Assembly (NCBI GenBank): GCA_966674685.1
Contig: CBKWJC010000002.1
Location: 1-64,000, forward strand
Direction: 5' to 3'
DNA from: Thainema sp966674685
GTDB taxonomy: Bacteria; Cyanobacteriota; Cyanobacteriia; Phormidesmidales; Phormidesmidaceae
Length of the DNA: 64,000 nucleotides
A program made the translations under genes and the position numbers. Numbering within the stretch: the first letter of the stretch is position 1; every line of letters begins with the position of its first letter. Shown in pieces: positions 9,322 through 17,892 of this stretch. The notes beneath the pieces were generated by a model that saw only the letters and a list, made by a program, of their open reading frames with translations, made no database searches and was not told the DNA's origin.

Positions 9322-9969
9322 TTATGAGGATGCTTGGGCGGCTTCGCGCTCACGCATGTCGGAATATTCCTGTAAGCGAGATACAATATTAAACTCGGAC
9401 TGACCAGGTTCCTTGTGTAGGGAAGCACGACCTTCGGTTGGGCCGGCGATATCCATCCATGCATCTAAGCCGCCTTCGATGATGGCAACTTTTCTAAAGC
9501 CAGAGTTGCGTAAATCTTGAGCAGCCTGTTGCGATTCCTGGTCGTTAGCGCCGTAAACGTAGATGTCGCGATTGGCTTCTAGACCGCTGATCTGCTCAGG
9601 GGTGGAGCCTTCTAGCATTGGAGCTGCAATGGCACCCATGATGCGGAGATCGTTAAACGATTCGCGATCGCGCACATCAAGGATTGTTAGACCAGGCTCA
9701 CCCCACAGGAGACGGGATTTCACGTCAAACGCGGTGGATTGAGTTTTAAAGTCTTTGGCTTCTGGAGCAGGGTTCGGTATGCTGCTTTTCACGTTGCTGA
9801 CGGTGCGCTGTACAGCACCTTCAGTGTTTTCAACCGCAGCTTGCATTTGCGCCTGGGTTTCGCGAGCTGCATTTTCAGCGCCTTCAGCAGCTTGCTGAAC
9901 CTGCTCACGCGTTTCTTCAGCGAAGTTTTGGTTATCAAAGTTTTGATCGTGTTGATTTTGGTCAGCCAT
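9322..9969 (-). CDS. Rhodanese-like protein without the catalytic cysteine
   Basis: The N-terminal third (about residues 1-60) is Ala/Gln/Glu-rich and probably forms an amphipathic helix or coiled coil. A rhodanese-fold domain follows (about 75-190) with LTILDVRDRESFNDLRIMGA and a GGLDAW segment. The active-site loop, normally VYC..G.RS, reads VYGANDQESQ, so the sulfur-accepting Cys is absent and thiosulfate sulfurtransferase activity is not expected. It is therefore likely a binding or regulatory rhodanese. Start: ATG at 9969 (MADQNQHDQ); an in-frame ATG at 9987 would add six residues. Function unknown. Confidence 0.75.
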   Translation of the reverse strand: MADQNQHDQNFDNQNFAEETREQVQQAAEGAENAARETQAQMQAAVENTEGAVQRTVSNVKSSIPNPAPEAKDFKTQSTAFDVKSRLLWGEPGLTILDVRDRESFNDLRIMGAIAAPMLEGSTPEQISGLEANRDIYVYGANDQESQQAAQDLRNSGFRKVAIIEGGLDAWMDIAGPTEGRASLHKEPGQSEFNIVSRLQEYSDMREREAAQASS

Positions 9970-10247
9970 AAAATAGATTGAATTCATCTGCTCTTAACGT
10001 ATCGAAATGTTTATAGCGAACCGTCTCCCCTGCGATGGAGCGCCTTCAAAAATCCTACTGTCGAAAGAGCGTAACGCGAAGCGCATCACTCTTACAGTTG
10101 AGAACTTTTGATGCTGTTTGACTCCAGTAAATTCCTCTAGACTGATGGAGGTCTATCTAGTGGTGTGTGGGAGAGTGTGGGGAATTGAGTGCTAAGTGCT
10201 GAGGAGACAAAATGTGTCTAAACTCTTTATGTCTCTTGCCTGACTTT

Positions 10248-10505
10248 TTAAGTACTTTTCAAAATTGGAAAAATGGGGCAAAACAGTTTAAGTTTTTGAA
10301 ATTGAGCAGTGACAAACTGTTTTGAGGCTGAATAAAAGCTTTGATAAAACAGCGATCGCACCCCTTCAGCGGAAGAATTGTAAATTAGCGCTCCTCGGTC
10401 TTCGCGCTTCAAGTGCGGCACTAATTTTTCTTCACTTCGGCCCAAGACGATGAGCTTAGCTCCTTTCTCAGCAAAGCGTAGAGCCGTAATGCGTCTCCTA
10501 TAAAT
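10248..10505 (-). pseudogene. Short-chain dehydrogenase/reductase remnant
   Basis: One open frame contains ITALRFAEKGAKLIVLGR and SEEKL, matching the start of an SDR Rossmann fold. It then jumps within a few residues to RGALIYNSSAEG and YSASKQFVTAQF, which match the SDR beta-5/catalytic region and the YxxxK motif. The roughly 60-70 residues that normally separate these blocks are missing. An in-frame stop at 10506-10508 replaces the TGxxxGIG start, and the C-terminus is abnormal. This is best read as a decayed gene with a large internal deletion. Confidence 0.65.
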
Positions 10506-10753
10506 CTAGCTGCGATCGCATCTCTACGTTAAAAATTTCAACATCGAACAAGGATCACAGTCTACCTTGCTGAAATCACCTATCATCTAAAGCTGGAAAT
10601 CCTGCAAGCATCGGTAAGATTAGTGTTTCAAGAAATTAATAAATTGAGAAATTCAGTGTGACATCGTAGGGTCAAGCATAAAATTAATCGCTGACGTTCG
10701 TTTTTTCGTGACTTCGGGCATCTTAGTAATCAGTACAGTAGGGGTTTGCGGTC

Positions 10754-12607
10754 ATGGCGTTGCCAGACAACCAATCTGAGAATTTCGGAACCAATCGTTC
10801 TCAGTCTGCGGACGAGATTTTGCAAAATATCACAACGGATTTAAGGACGCTCCAGCAGGATTTGGTCATTCAGTTGACGCAGGACATTGGCCGACTGCAA
10901 ACCGAGAAGTCGCGCTTGATAACGGATATCGATCATCTGAAAAATCAGTATGAGCTACTGCAAACTCAGCATCAGGCCGCTTTATCTCGCCAACAAGTGG
11001 CACAGCAACAGCTCCTCGCCAAGCACTTAGCCCAAGCACTGGCCGCTCATATCCAAAAGCTATTTAATCAGCAGAGCGCACCCCAGGGCTCGTATGTCGC
11101 CAACATCTCCAATCTAGAGGGCACCTCGGCTGTATCGCTACCTACAACCGCTTCCCTCGAACAGTACAACGGACGAGCTACGCAACTTCTGAGTTCGCTG
11201 GATACCACTCTCAATTCGACTTTGCAATCGCTAGAGCAAGATCTAGAAACCTATGAAAGTTCCTTGTCTCAGCAGCTTAGCCGCATGCATAGCCTGGAGA
11301 AGCAGGGGGAGACAATTCTAGAAGCGTTAGTGAATCGCCTCAATCAGCAGCTACAGACCGAAATTGATCGCACCCACTCGCAGACCTTACCTGCTCAAGG
11401 CGCAGCGTCTCAAAATGGCTATGCAGCCGCAATGGCAGATAATCCTCGAACAACGCAGGAGGCTGCTCCAGAATCATTCGGGCAGCCGATTGTAGATAGG
11501 GCGGCAAGCTATCAAGAATCCCAGTCCTCGGCAGCGGTTTCTGGCCAACCACCGATGGCCAATCAGCCATTGATGCGATCGCAACCCAAGAAACCAGCCA
11601 CACCCCCTCTACAGGCGTCATCCTCGGTCCTCAACCGAGGCATGATTCTAATTCTTATTTCTACCATTGCGCTGTCATTGCACAATGTTGTTGTGGGATT
11701 AATTGGCTTTGGGGGAAATATCTTTGGCCAGTTTCCGTTTGATGACTTAATCCGACTTAATCTCCAAAATGCTGTTTTGGTTTTGTCACTGCGGATGCTG
11801 ATCGTTGTGCCCTCTCTCGCTCTGGTCGCCAGCTATCTCTATCCACCCGTTTGGCAAGATATTCAGTCTATTTTTAAGTCGCGGCGGTTTAGTTTGCTCA
11901 CTCCCGTAATCGGTAGTGCATTCTTTCTCTTTTTGTCGCAAATTTTGATCTATATGGCCATTCCAATGATTGGCCCAGGCGTTGCCGTAACTATTTTGTT
12001 CATGTATCCCCTTGTTACGGTTCCGATGGCCTGGCTCCTGTTTGGAGATCGACCGACCTGGCTACGAACTGTTGTCATGTTTGCGATCGTAGCGGGTGTT
12101 GTTTTGGCCTCTTTACCCAAACTTGTTCTTTCCGATCAAGCCTCCCCAGTTGGAATTGTGACGGCTGTTTGTTCGGGAGTTGCCTTCGCATTTTATTTGC
12201 TCTTAATGCAAATTAGCTTTCGTAAACTTCACCCTGTTCCTGTTAGTCTGATTCAGTTCTCATCGATCTTTCTTTTTGCTAGCCTATTCACAATTCTGAT
12301 TCCTGGAAATGTTGACTCTGCGAATGTTCCAGGGCTAATTGGTGCAATTGTTATTCTTGGCTTACTAACACTAGTGGGCTACCTCCTCAATAACTTCGGT
12401 GTACGCCTGATGGGTGCAGCAAGAGCTTCAATTATTGCCTCCAGTGGCCCAATTGTGACGGCTCTTTTAGCCTACTTTATTTCTCCTACAGCAGAGGCTG
12501 AATTGACGACAATTCAAATCTTGGGCATTGTTCTGGTCACGTTAGCTGTTGCTGGTTTGAGTTTTGAGCGCATGTTAGTCACAAAGCCAAAACCCAAGAA
12601 TGCTTAG
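10754..12607 (+). CDS. Coiled-coil protein fused to an EamA/DMT-type transporter
   Basis: Residues about 15-120 and 140-210 are rich in Gln, Leu and Glu with heptad-like spacing and should form coiled coils; a Ser/Pro/Gln-rich linker runs to about 290. From about 295 to 612 there are roughly ten membrane segments arranged as two EamA repeats, as in drug/metabolite-family exporters. Such transporters normally have only about 300 residues, so the 290-residue cytosolic extension is notable. The substrate is unknown. The next gene downstream is mreD on the opposite strand, and a strong palindrome separates them. Confidence 0.8.
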   Translation: MALPDNQSENFGTNRSQSADEILQNITTDLRTLQQDLVIQLTQDIGRLQTEKSRLITDIDHLKNQYELLQTQHQAALSRQQVAQQQLLAKHLAQALAAHIQKLFNQQSAPQGSYVANISNLEGTSAVSLPTTASLEQYNGRATQLLSSLDTTLNSTLQSLEQDLETYESSLSQQLSRMHSLEKQGETILEALVNRLNQQLQTEIDRTHSQTLPAQGAASQNGYAAAMADNPRTTQEAAPESFGQPIVDRAASYQESQSSAAVSGQPPMANQPLMRSQPKKPATPPLQASSSVLNRGMILILISTIALSLHNVVVGLIGFGGNIFGQFPFDDLIRLNLQNAVLVLSLRMLIVVPSLALVASYLYPPVWQDIQSIFKSRRFSLLTPVIGSAFFLFLSQILIYMAIPMIGPGVAVTILFMYPLVTVPMAWLLFGDRPTWLRTVVMFAIVAGVVLASLPKLVLSDQASPVGIVTAVCSGVAFAFYLLLMQISFRKLHPVPVSLIQFSSIFLFASLFTILIPGNVDSANVPGLIGAIVILGLLTLVGYLLNNFGVRLMGAARASIIASSGPIVTALLAYFISPTAEAELTTIQILGIVLVTLAVAGLSFERMLVTKPKPKNA

Positions 12608-12621
12608 GTAAAAATCCTTCA

Positions 12622-12657
12622 AACAGAAAGAGCCACGCTAGCGTGGCTCTTTCTGTT
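12622..12657. terminator. Strong bidirectional terminator
   Basis: An 18-bp perfect inverted repeat with no spacer has arms AACAGAAAGAGCCACGCT and the exact complement. It lies between the convergent DMT-type transporter and mreD genes. The arm ends CTTTCTGTT on both strands, giving a T-rich trailing side in each direction. Confidence 0.75.
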
Positions 12658-12667
12658 GCTGACCTGT

Positions 12668-13285
12668 TTAATTTGTTTCCAGTGGCGCTAATCGCTCCCA
12701 CCAGCGCCGCAGCGGATAGTACAAGGCGGGGGCCCACAAACTGCTGAGAATCGCTGAACTGAGAGCAACCTGCTGGTGATAAATCCAAATCTCCGATAAG
12801 GTGCGTCCTGATGTCTGGCCTTCAAGGTCAAGGTTAATTGCTTCAGTTGGAACGGTTTGAAACTCTAGTCCAAATGTTTGAAAGCTGTATTGAATGGCAA
12901 CCACCGTTTCAGCTACAACCGCCATGCCAAAAACAATCAGCGCGACGGAAATAAAGTCTTCTTGAATATAGCGCTGCTTTTGAATTCGGGAGGTTAAAAT
13001 ACCAACCACAGCTAGGCTTAGTGCATGAGTTGGATTCGGAGCCGTCATGCCATCTTGAATGAGTCCCAGTGCCACACCTGCGATCGCACCCTGCCAAAGC
13101 GATCGCCTCAAACTCCAAGCCACCACCCAAATCAGTAGCCAATTTGGAGCAACCCCCAACAGCTCCACTCCGGGTAACCGCAGCGGTAAAACCAGCAGGC
13201 ATAACAGCACAGACAGCACCGTAACTACCCCATATACAACCCAGCGAGTTGTGGGATTCCAGGTTGAGGGATTTTTCCAACGCAT
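12668..13285 (-). CDS. mreD: Rod-shape-determining membrane protein MreD
   Basis: MreD is a polytopic inner-membrane partner of MreC and MreB in the elongasome that directs lateral wall synthesis. The 205-residue protein has about five to six hydrophobic segments, starting WVVYGVVTVLSVLLCLLVLP, with WLLIWVVAWSL and LSLAVVGILTS later, and a hydrophobic C-terminal part. Sequence conservation in MreD is low; the call rests on topology, length and position directly after mreC on the same strand. Confidence 0.88.
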   Translation of the reverse strand: MRWKNPSTWNPTTRWVVYGVVTVLSVLLCLLVLPLRLPGVELLGVAPNWLLIWVVAWSLRRSLWQGAIAGVALGLIQDGMTAPNPTHALSLAVVGILTSRIQKQRYIQEDFISVALIVFGMAVVAETVVAIQYSFQTFGLEFQTVPTEAINLDLEGQTSGRTLSEIWIYHQQVALSSAILSSLWAPALYYPLRRWWERLAPLETN

Positions 13286-13408
13286 TAATTCGCCACCTCC
13301 GGCTCTCCTGATTTGCGCCAGCCTACTTCAGTGTTTATAACTAGCGAGAACGATCCCAAAATGAGTTTTGCGAAGAATACGCAGCGCGCACCCTTCGCAA
13401 AAGCAGAG

Positions 13409-14221
13409 CTAATTTTCATCAGCGGACTCAGTATCAGAAGAATCCATATCTACCGAAAGCGGCGCAAACGACTGTCCATCCACTTTCGGATTTGACTGGA
13501 CAATGACCCACTCCAATGAGCTAATTGGAGCCGTTAGAGTAATTACAGCTTCTGGCGCTGGACTTTTATTGAGATTGACAGACTCAATCCGACCCACTGG
13601 CACGCTGTCAGGATAGAGCTGGCTTAAAGACGACGTCGAAACCACATCGCCTCGCCGCACATCGGGAACCTTCTCAAAAAACTCAATGACGGCCCGATCT
13701 GCCGACTGCCCGCGCATATAGCCCATACTGCGACTGCGACTAACCGTAATTCCCACCCGGCTGCTCGGGTCGCTGATCAACAAGACCCGACTCGTATTAG
13801 GCGTCACCTCAACAATGCGTCCAACTAGCCCTCCAGGGGCAATGACCACATCGCCTACCTCAATTCCATCTTGGCTACCACGGCCTAACGCGAGCTGATG
13901 CCACCAGTGGTCAGCACTACGGCCAATCACAGGTGCAACAACGTCCGCATCCGACTGAGCTTGAGCCTCATTGATGAGTTCACGCAGCTCTTGGTTTTGG
14001 CTTTCCAGCTCAATAAGGCGCTGTTGAAGCTCTAATATTTGAGCATTTTCCAGCGTTTCCTCGGTCTCTGGCAGCGTTTGAAAAGGGCGAGATAGCGTTT
14101 GGTACACCTCATAAATGGCCGCCCCCTGAGTTTGACGAATCAACCAAGCTGCTCCGAGAGCCAGACCCGCCAAACTAAGCTTAATCCCGTTTCGATCCCA
14201 CCAGCGTTGTAATGTATACAT
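13409..14221 (-). CDS. mreC: Rod-shape-determining protein MreC
   Basis: MreC is a bitopic scaffold protein that spans the membrane and links wall synthases to MreB. The 270-residue protein has an N-terminal membrane segment (LSLAGLALGAAWLI), a coiled coil at about 50-95 (ILELQQRLIELESQNQELRE) and a beta-rich periplasmic domain with the family hallmarks SADHWWHQLALGRGSQDGI and VISDPSSRVG-like segments. The C-terminus is acidic and Ser-rich. It starts 263 bp after the mreB stop and ends about 120 bp before mreD. Confidence 0.93.
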   Translation of the reverse strand: MYTLQRWWDRNGIKLSLAGLALGAAWLIRQTQGAAIYEVYQTLSRPFQTLPETEETLENAQILELQQRLIELESQNQELRELINEAQAQSDADVVAPVIGRSADHWWHQLALGRGSQDGIEVGDVVIAPGGLVGRIVEVTPNTSRVLLISDPSSRVGITVSRSRSMGYMRGQSADRAVIEFFEKVPDVRRGDVVSTSSLSQLYPDSVPVGRIESVNLNKSPAPEAVITLTAPISSLEWVIVQSNPKVDGQSFAPLSVDMDSSDTESADEN

Positions 14222-14484
14222 TCAATCAATGCGCTGCCTGATATCTACATATCCAATAACCATTAGGAGCATTTCGCTCTTCGCCTGTGAACGTTAAATA
14301 GGGGGGACTATCTAACTAGTTTGCCAAGTTCCTGAAGGCTTCTTGAGAACTACTATTTTTGTGCCCTGTCTCAAATGGGACAGTTTTCTTATGACAGCGT
14401 TTAGAAGCTTTTCATTGTGCTTACCAATCAATCAGTTCACACCAATTAGCCACTTAAGCCATTGCTTACGTTCTAGGATCTCCA

Positions 14485-15537
14485 CTAGATAGAACGTGAG
14501 CGACCACTGAAGACCCGTTCGAGCTGCTTATTGCCGTTGAAGTTTTCTAGAACGCGCCCTGTACCCAGTACAACACAGCTCAGAGGATCGGCAGCTACGT
14601 GAACAACAATTCCGGTTTCATGGCTGATTAAGGTGTCTAGTCCCTTCAATAGGGCACCGCCACCAGCTAACATGATTCCGCGATCGATGATATCGGCGGC
14701 CAATTCGGGCGGGGTCCGTTCCAGTGTCCGCTTAACCGCCTCGACAATAACCGAAAGAGGTTCAGACATGCTTTCGCGAATCTCAGCACTCTTTACAGTG
14801 ACTGTACGGGGAAGTCCGGATAGTAGATGTAAACCCCGTACATCCATTATGGCTTCATCATCTTCGTGAGTTGGGTAGGCCGAACCGATTTTGATTTTGA
14901 TTTCTTCAGCGGTTCGCTCACCGATCACAAGGTTGTGAACCTTTTTCATGTATTGAGTGATTGACTCACTCAGTTCGTCTCCAGCAACCCGCACTGATTC
15001 ACTGAGAACAATACCCTGCAAACTGAGGACAGCAACTTCAGTGGTTCCACCACCGATGTCAATGATCATGTTGCCTGTGGGATCGGCTACAGGCAAACCT
15101 GCACCAATTGCTGCGGCTACAGGCTCATCAATCAAATAAACGTCGCGCGCACCTGCTTGAGCAGCGGCTTCCATAACAGCTCGGCGTTCGACCCCGGTTA
15201 CGCCACTGGGAATACCAATTACGATGCGGGGCTGTACCAACGCACGGCCTTCGTGCACTCGATGGATGAAATGCTTGAGCATCATCTCTGCGGTGTCAAA
15301 ATCAGCAATGACACCATCACGGAGCGGTCGTAATGCAATGATGTTGCCAGGGGTTCGGCCTAGCATCTTTTTTGCATCTTCTCCAACGGCAAGGGGCGTC
15401 CTATCCGTTTGATCCATCGCCACCACAGATGGTTCCTGCAAGACGATGCCCTTGCCAGAGACGTAAACCAAGGTATTTGCGGTACCGAGATCGATACCCA
15501 TATCTCTTGAGAATGAAAAGCGACTGAAGAGACCCAC
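14485..15537 (-). CDS. mreB: Rod-shape-determining actin homologue MreB
   Basis: MreB polymerises under the membrane and positions elongation-phase peptidoglycan synthesis. The 350-residue protein has DMGIDLGTANTLVYV near 12, PSGVTGVERRAV near 110, IDEPVAAAIGAGLPVADP near 136 and IIDIGGGTTEVAV near 158. The start is GTG at 15537, supported by AGGAGG at 15550-15555 upstream; the inner ATG at 15501 lacks such a site. It is first in a mreB-mreC-mreD minus-strand cluster, with a 263-bp gap before mreC that could hold a second promoter. Confidence 0.96.
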   Translation of the reverse strand: MGLFSRFSFSRDMGIDLGTANTLVYVSGKGIVLQEPSVVAMDQTDRTPLAVGEDAKKMLGRTPGNIIALRPLRDGVIADFDTAEMMLKHFIHRVHEGRALVQPRIVIGIPSGVTGVERRAVMEAAAQAGARDVYLIDEPVAAAIGAGLPVADPTGNMIIDIGGGTTEVAVLSLQGIVLSESVRVAGDELSESITQYMKKVHNLVIGERTAEEIKIKIGSAYPTHEDDEAIMDVRGLHLLSGLPRTVTVKSAEIRESMSEPLSVIVEAVKRTLERTPPELAADIIDRGIMLAGGGALLKGLDTLISHETGIVVHVAADPLSCVVLGTGRVLENFNGNKQLERVFSGRSRSI

Positions 15538-16083
15538 TAGCTTCTTACGCCTCCTGACTAAGATGCGTTAACAAAATGGAATTAAACAATGACTGCTATG
15601 CCATGATTAACAGAATTTGCAGTCGTGGTGGATTCTATTACGTTTTGTGTTTCAGCGTCTAGTCTGTCTGCCCAACCATTTGTTCAAAGCTGGATCTGAA
15701 AATGCTTCAGACTCAGTGTTTGAAATGCTTTAGAGGCATAGGGCAATGTGGAAGAATTCTTGGGAGTAGATTACTGAGCTAGCGTAAAATTTTAGATTAG
15801 GTGCCACTGAATCAATGGGACTGCCGAAGGGAAAATAGCAGGATCTCTTCCACCAGAGGATATGCAATTTACATCAACCTCAAGGCGTATCGATCTGCGC
15901 GGGGAATGAATTCACCTTAGGTCAATTGACTCCTTTCAGAGGCTGACTGTTCCCCAACGCTAAGGTGCTTTTGTGGTTTTCCTGGTTTAGGGTTGCTCCG
16001 CAATAATAAAGGGCTAGGCTTGAATCTTAAAAATCTGGTGTGAACGATCCCTGAATATGCTTTGCGTGATTATAACAATACTC
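15538..16083. other. mreB/ssb divergent spacer
   Basis: About 550 bp without a credible gene, upstream of mreB on one side and of ssb on the other. It contains the mreB Shine-Dalgarno site (15550-15555) and a spaced inverted pair CACCTTAG/CTAAGGTG near 15914-15966. I see no tRNA or known regulatory RNA. Confidence 0.5.
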
Positions 16084-16147
16084 AACTCAACATCTTGTAC
16101 CTCAATAACCTCTTCGGGTTCTTAAAGTGCAGGTGCAGGATGGGAGA
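16084..16147 (+). repeat. Shortened copy of the AACTCACATCTTG repeat family
   Basis: It begins AACTCAACATCTTGTACC, contains CCTCTTCGGGTTCTTAAAG and ends AGGTGCAGGATGGGAG. These match the ends and the CTTCGGGTTCTCAAA block of the 104-bp element at 36116-36219, in the same orientation, but the central hairpin is missing. It lies about 30 bp upstream of ssb and may form part of its leader or promoter. Confidence 0.6.
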
Positions 16148-16179
16148 ATGCATAGCTAGTCAATAGGAAGTTAGACATT

Positions 16180-16545
16180 ATGACAGTTAATACCGTTAAT
16201 CTAGTTGGACGAGCAGGTACTGATCCGGATGTGAAATATTTTGAGTCAGGTAGCGTTGTCTGTAATCTTACAATGGCCGTCGATCGCCGCAGTCGCAATA
16301 GCGATAAGCCTGACTGGTTTAATTTGGAAATTTGGGGCAAAACGGCTGAGGTGGCAGCAAATTATGTTCGTAAAGGCAGTCTTATCGGCGTGAGTGGGTC
16401 TTTGAAATTAGACCGTTGGCAGGATCGCGCGACGGGAGTAGAACGCACCAAACCTGTAATTCGGGTTGATCGCCTAGAACTGCTGGGATCGAAGCGGGAC
16501 AATGATTCGAGCAGTATGGATAACTATGGTGATGACGAGTTTTAG
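16180..16545 (+). CDS. ssb: Single-stranded DNA-binding protein
   Basis: SSB coats single-stranded DNA in replication and repair. The 121-residue protein is one OB-fold: it begins MTVNTVNLVGRAGTDPDVKYF, has NLTMAVDRRSR and WFNLEIWGKTAEVAANYVRKGSLI, and ends with an acidic tip (DNYGDDEF) finishing in Phe, as expected for recruiting partner proteins. It is shorter than the 178-residue E. coli protein because the disordered linker is nearly absent; compact SSBs of this size are typical of cyanobacteria. It stands alone, convergent with the SIMPL gene. Confidence 0.92.
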   Translation: MTVNTVNLVGRAGTDPDVKYFESGSVVCNLTMAVDRRSRNSDKPDWFNLEIWGKTAEVAANYVRKGSLIGVSGSLKLDRWQDRATGVERTKPVIRVDRLELLGSKRDNDSSSMDNYGDDEF

Positions 16546-16571
16546 GCTCGCTACAAAGCCCAGATAAGTTT

Positions 16572-16602
16572 TGTGAGATGCACTGACTGCGTGCATCTCA
16601 CA
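16572..16602. terminator. Hairpin between convergent ssb and SIMPL genes
   Basis: A 12-bp perfect stem, TGTGAGATGCAC and its complement GTGCATCTCACA, encloses a 7-base loop. It lies 27 bp after the ssb stop. It is not followed by a long T run, so its strength as a terminator is uncertain. Confidence 0.6.
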
Positions 16603-16641
16603 GGTGTGGTGAGTGGATATTAGGTTCTACTTCAAGCGAAT

Positions 16642-17418
16642 TCAATAGCGAATTTGCAGGGTGATTGAGGCTTGGATGTCTTGTTCGCCACCGACGACGG
16701 GAGTGGAGGCTGCTTCAGCTACGCTGGCGTCGAATCGGGCTAGAGGTACTGGCATCGGCGGATTAGCCCCGTTGACCTGGATACTGATGATCTCTTGAGC
16801 GGTGAATCCTAAGCTGCTTAAAACAGATTCGGCTTGCTCTTGGGCATCCTGGGCGGCTTCTGCTAGGGCTTGCTCTCTGGCCGCCTCAATTGCAGCATCG
16901 GTTGCAACGAAGCTGACGTTGTCAATTCGGGTTGCTCCGGCTTCAATGGCATCGTCAAGCAGTGTGCCAACGTTATCGGTGTCTATCCGAAAGCTGACGA
17001 TGTTGGTGGCGGTATAGCCTGTGATCCGGGGCGTAGAGCCATCATAGTTATAAACTGGGTTGAGACGAATCTCAGTGGTCTGTAGATTTTGGACATTGCG
17101 CGATCGCAACAGACCCACAACTGATTCAGCTCGCTGTGCGGCCTGGCGCTGTGCAGCATCGGCGCTATCGGCCTGTACTTCTACACCTAAATTGACCTGA
17201 GTCAGGGTCGCAGGAATCCTTTCTTCGCCTTGTCCGGTAACGGTGATTGTGCGAACAATGGCTTCCTGTGCGATCGCAACTGGCATGAGCGCTAGAGCCA
17301 GTAAGCCTGCTGCTAGTGGAACAGCACACCACAGCAGCCTCCGAGCAGCAGAATGTCGAATCGAGCGTAATGGTTGACGGTTTGAACTTGATATGGGGGT
17401 TATGGGGCGACGGTTCAT
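16642..17418 (-). CDS. Secreted SIMPL-domain (DUF541) protein
   Basis: The 258-residue protein begins with a basic stretch and a hydrophobic signal segment (LLWCAVPLAAGLLALALMPVAIAQ, cleavage likely after AIAQ), so it is exported to the periplasm or cell surface. The mature part shows the SIMPL/DUF541 pattern: ITVTGQGEERIPATLTQVNLGVE, then a long helix, IRLNPVYNYDG and ITGYTATNIVSFRI. Family members include E. coli YggE, linked to oxidative stress, but the biochemical role is not settled. No linked partner gene is visible. Confidence 0.85.
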   Translation of the reverse strand: MNRRPITPISSSNRQPLRSIRHSAARRLLWCAVPLAAGLLALALMPVAIAQEAIVRTITVTGQGEERIPATLTQVNLGVEVQADSADAAQRQAAQRAESVVGLLRSRNVQNLQTTEIRLNPVYNYDGSTPRITGYTATNIVSFRIDTDNVGTLLDDAIEAGATRIDNVSFVATDAAIEAAREQALAEAAQDAQEQAESVLSSLGFTAQEIISIQVNGANPPMPVPLARFDASVAEAASTPVVGGEQDIQASITLQIRY

Positions 17419-17770
17419 GGATTTCTCCTCACAAGAATCATGGGTAGATAGTTTTGCCGCGAACAGGTCAAAACGAGGTGTAGCGAATTTACCCGTTCAA
17501 CAGCTAGATTGGCTGCTAGGTAGCATTAATTTCTAGTGTGAGGTGCGATCGCATAAAAATGAATTACGTTACAGTTTTAGCAACTTATTTTAGTACCCTC
17601 ATATCTCGCATCCTTTAAGTCGAAAATAAGTCAAAAACCGACAAAATCGAAGAGGTAGGAGGCCATTTTGCCACTGCATCACGCCGACAAAATCACCTTC
17701 TGAGTTCACGACCAGATCTGAGCAACCCAATACTTAGGAGCGTGAATTGACTAAATCGACAAACTGTAAG

Positions 17771-17826
17771 AGCGGGTTTAGTCAACCAATCTGCATCTTG
17801 TCATAGAGGTAATGGCAAAACCCGCT
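17771..17826. repeat. Dispersed repeat with inverted ends, copy 1
   Basis: The ends AGCGGGTTT and AAACCCGCT are inverted repeats. The inner 42 bases (17779-17820, beginning TAGTCAACCAATCTGC) match the reverse strand of 38326-38367 at 36 of 42 positions by eye. It lies about 70 bp upstream of the nuclease gene, within the 470-bp spacer that follows the SIMPL gene start; I see nothing else in that spacer. Confidence 0.55.
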
Positions 17827-17892
17827 TCTGCCCAATATCGAACGTATTTACTTTACGATCCTTAGCAATTCAACCATTGTCCATTCCGCTCT

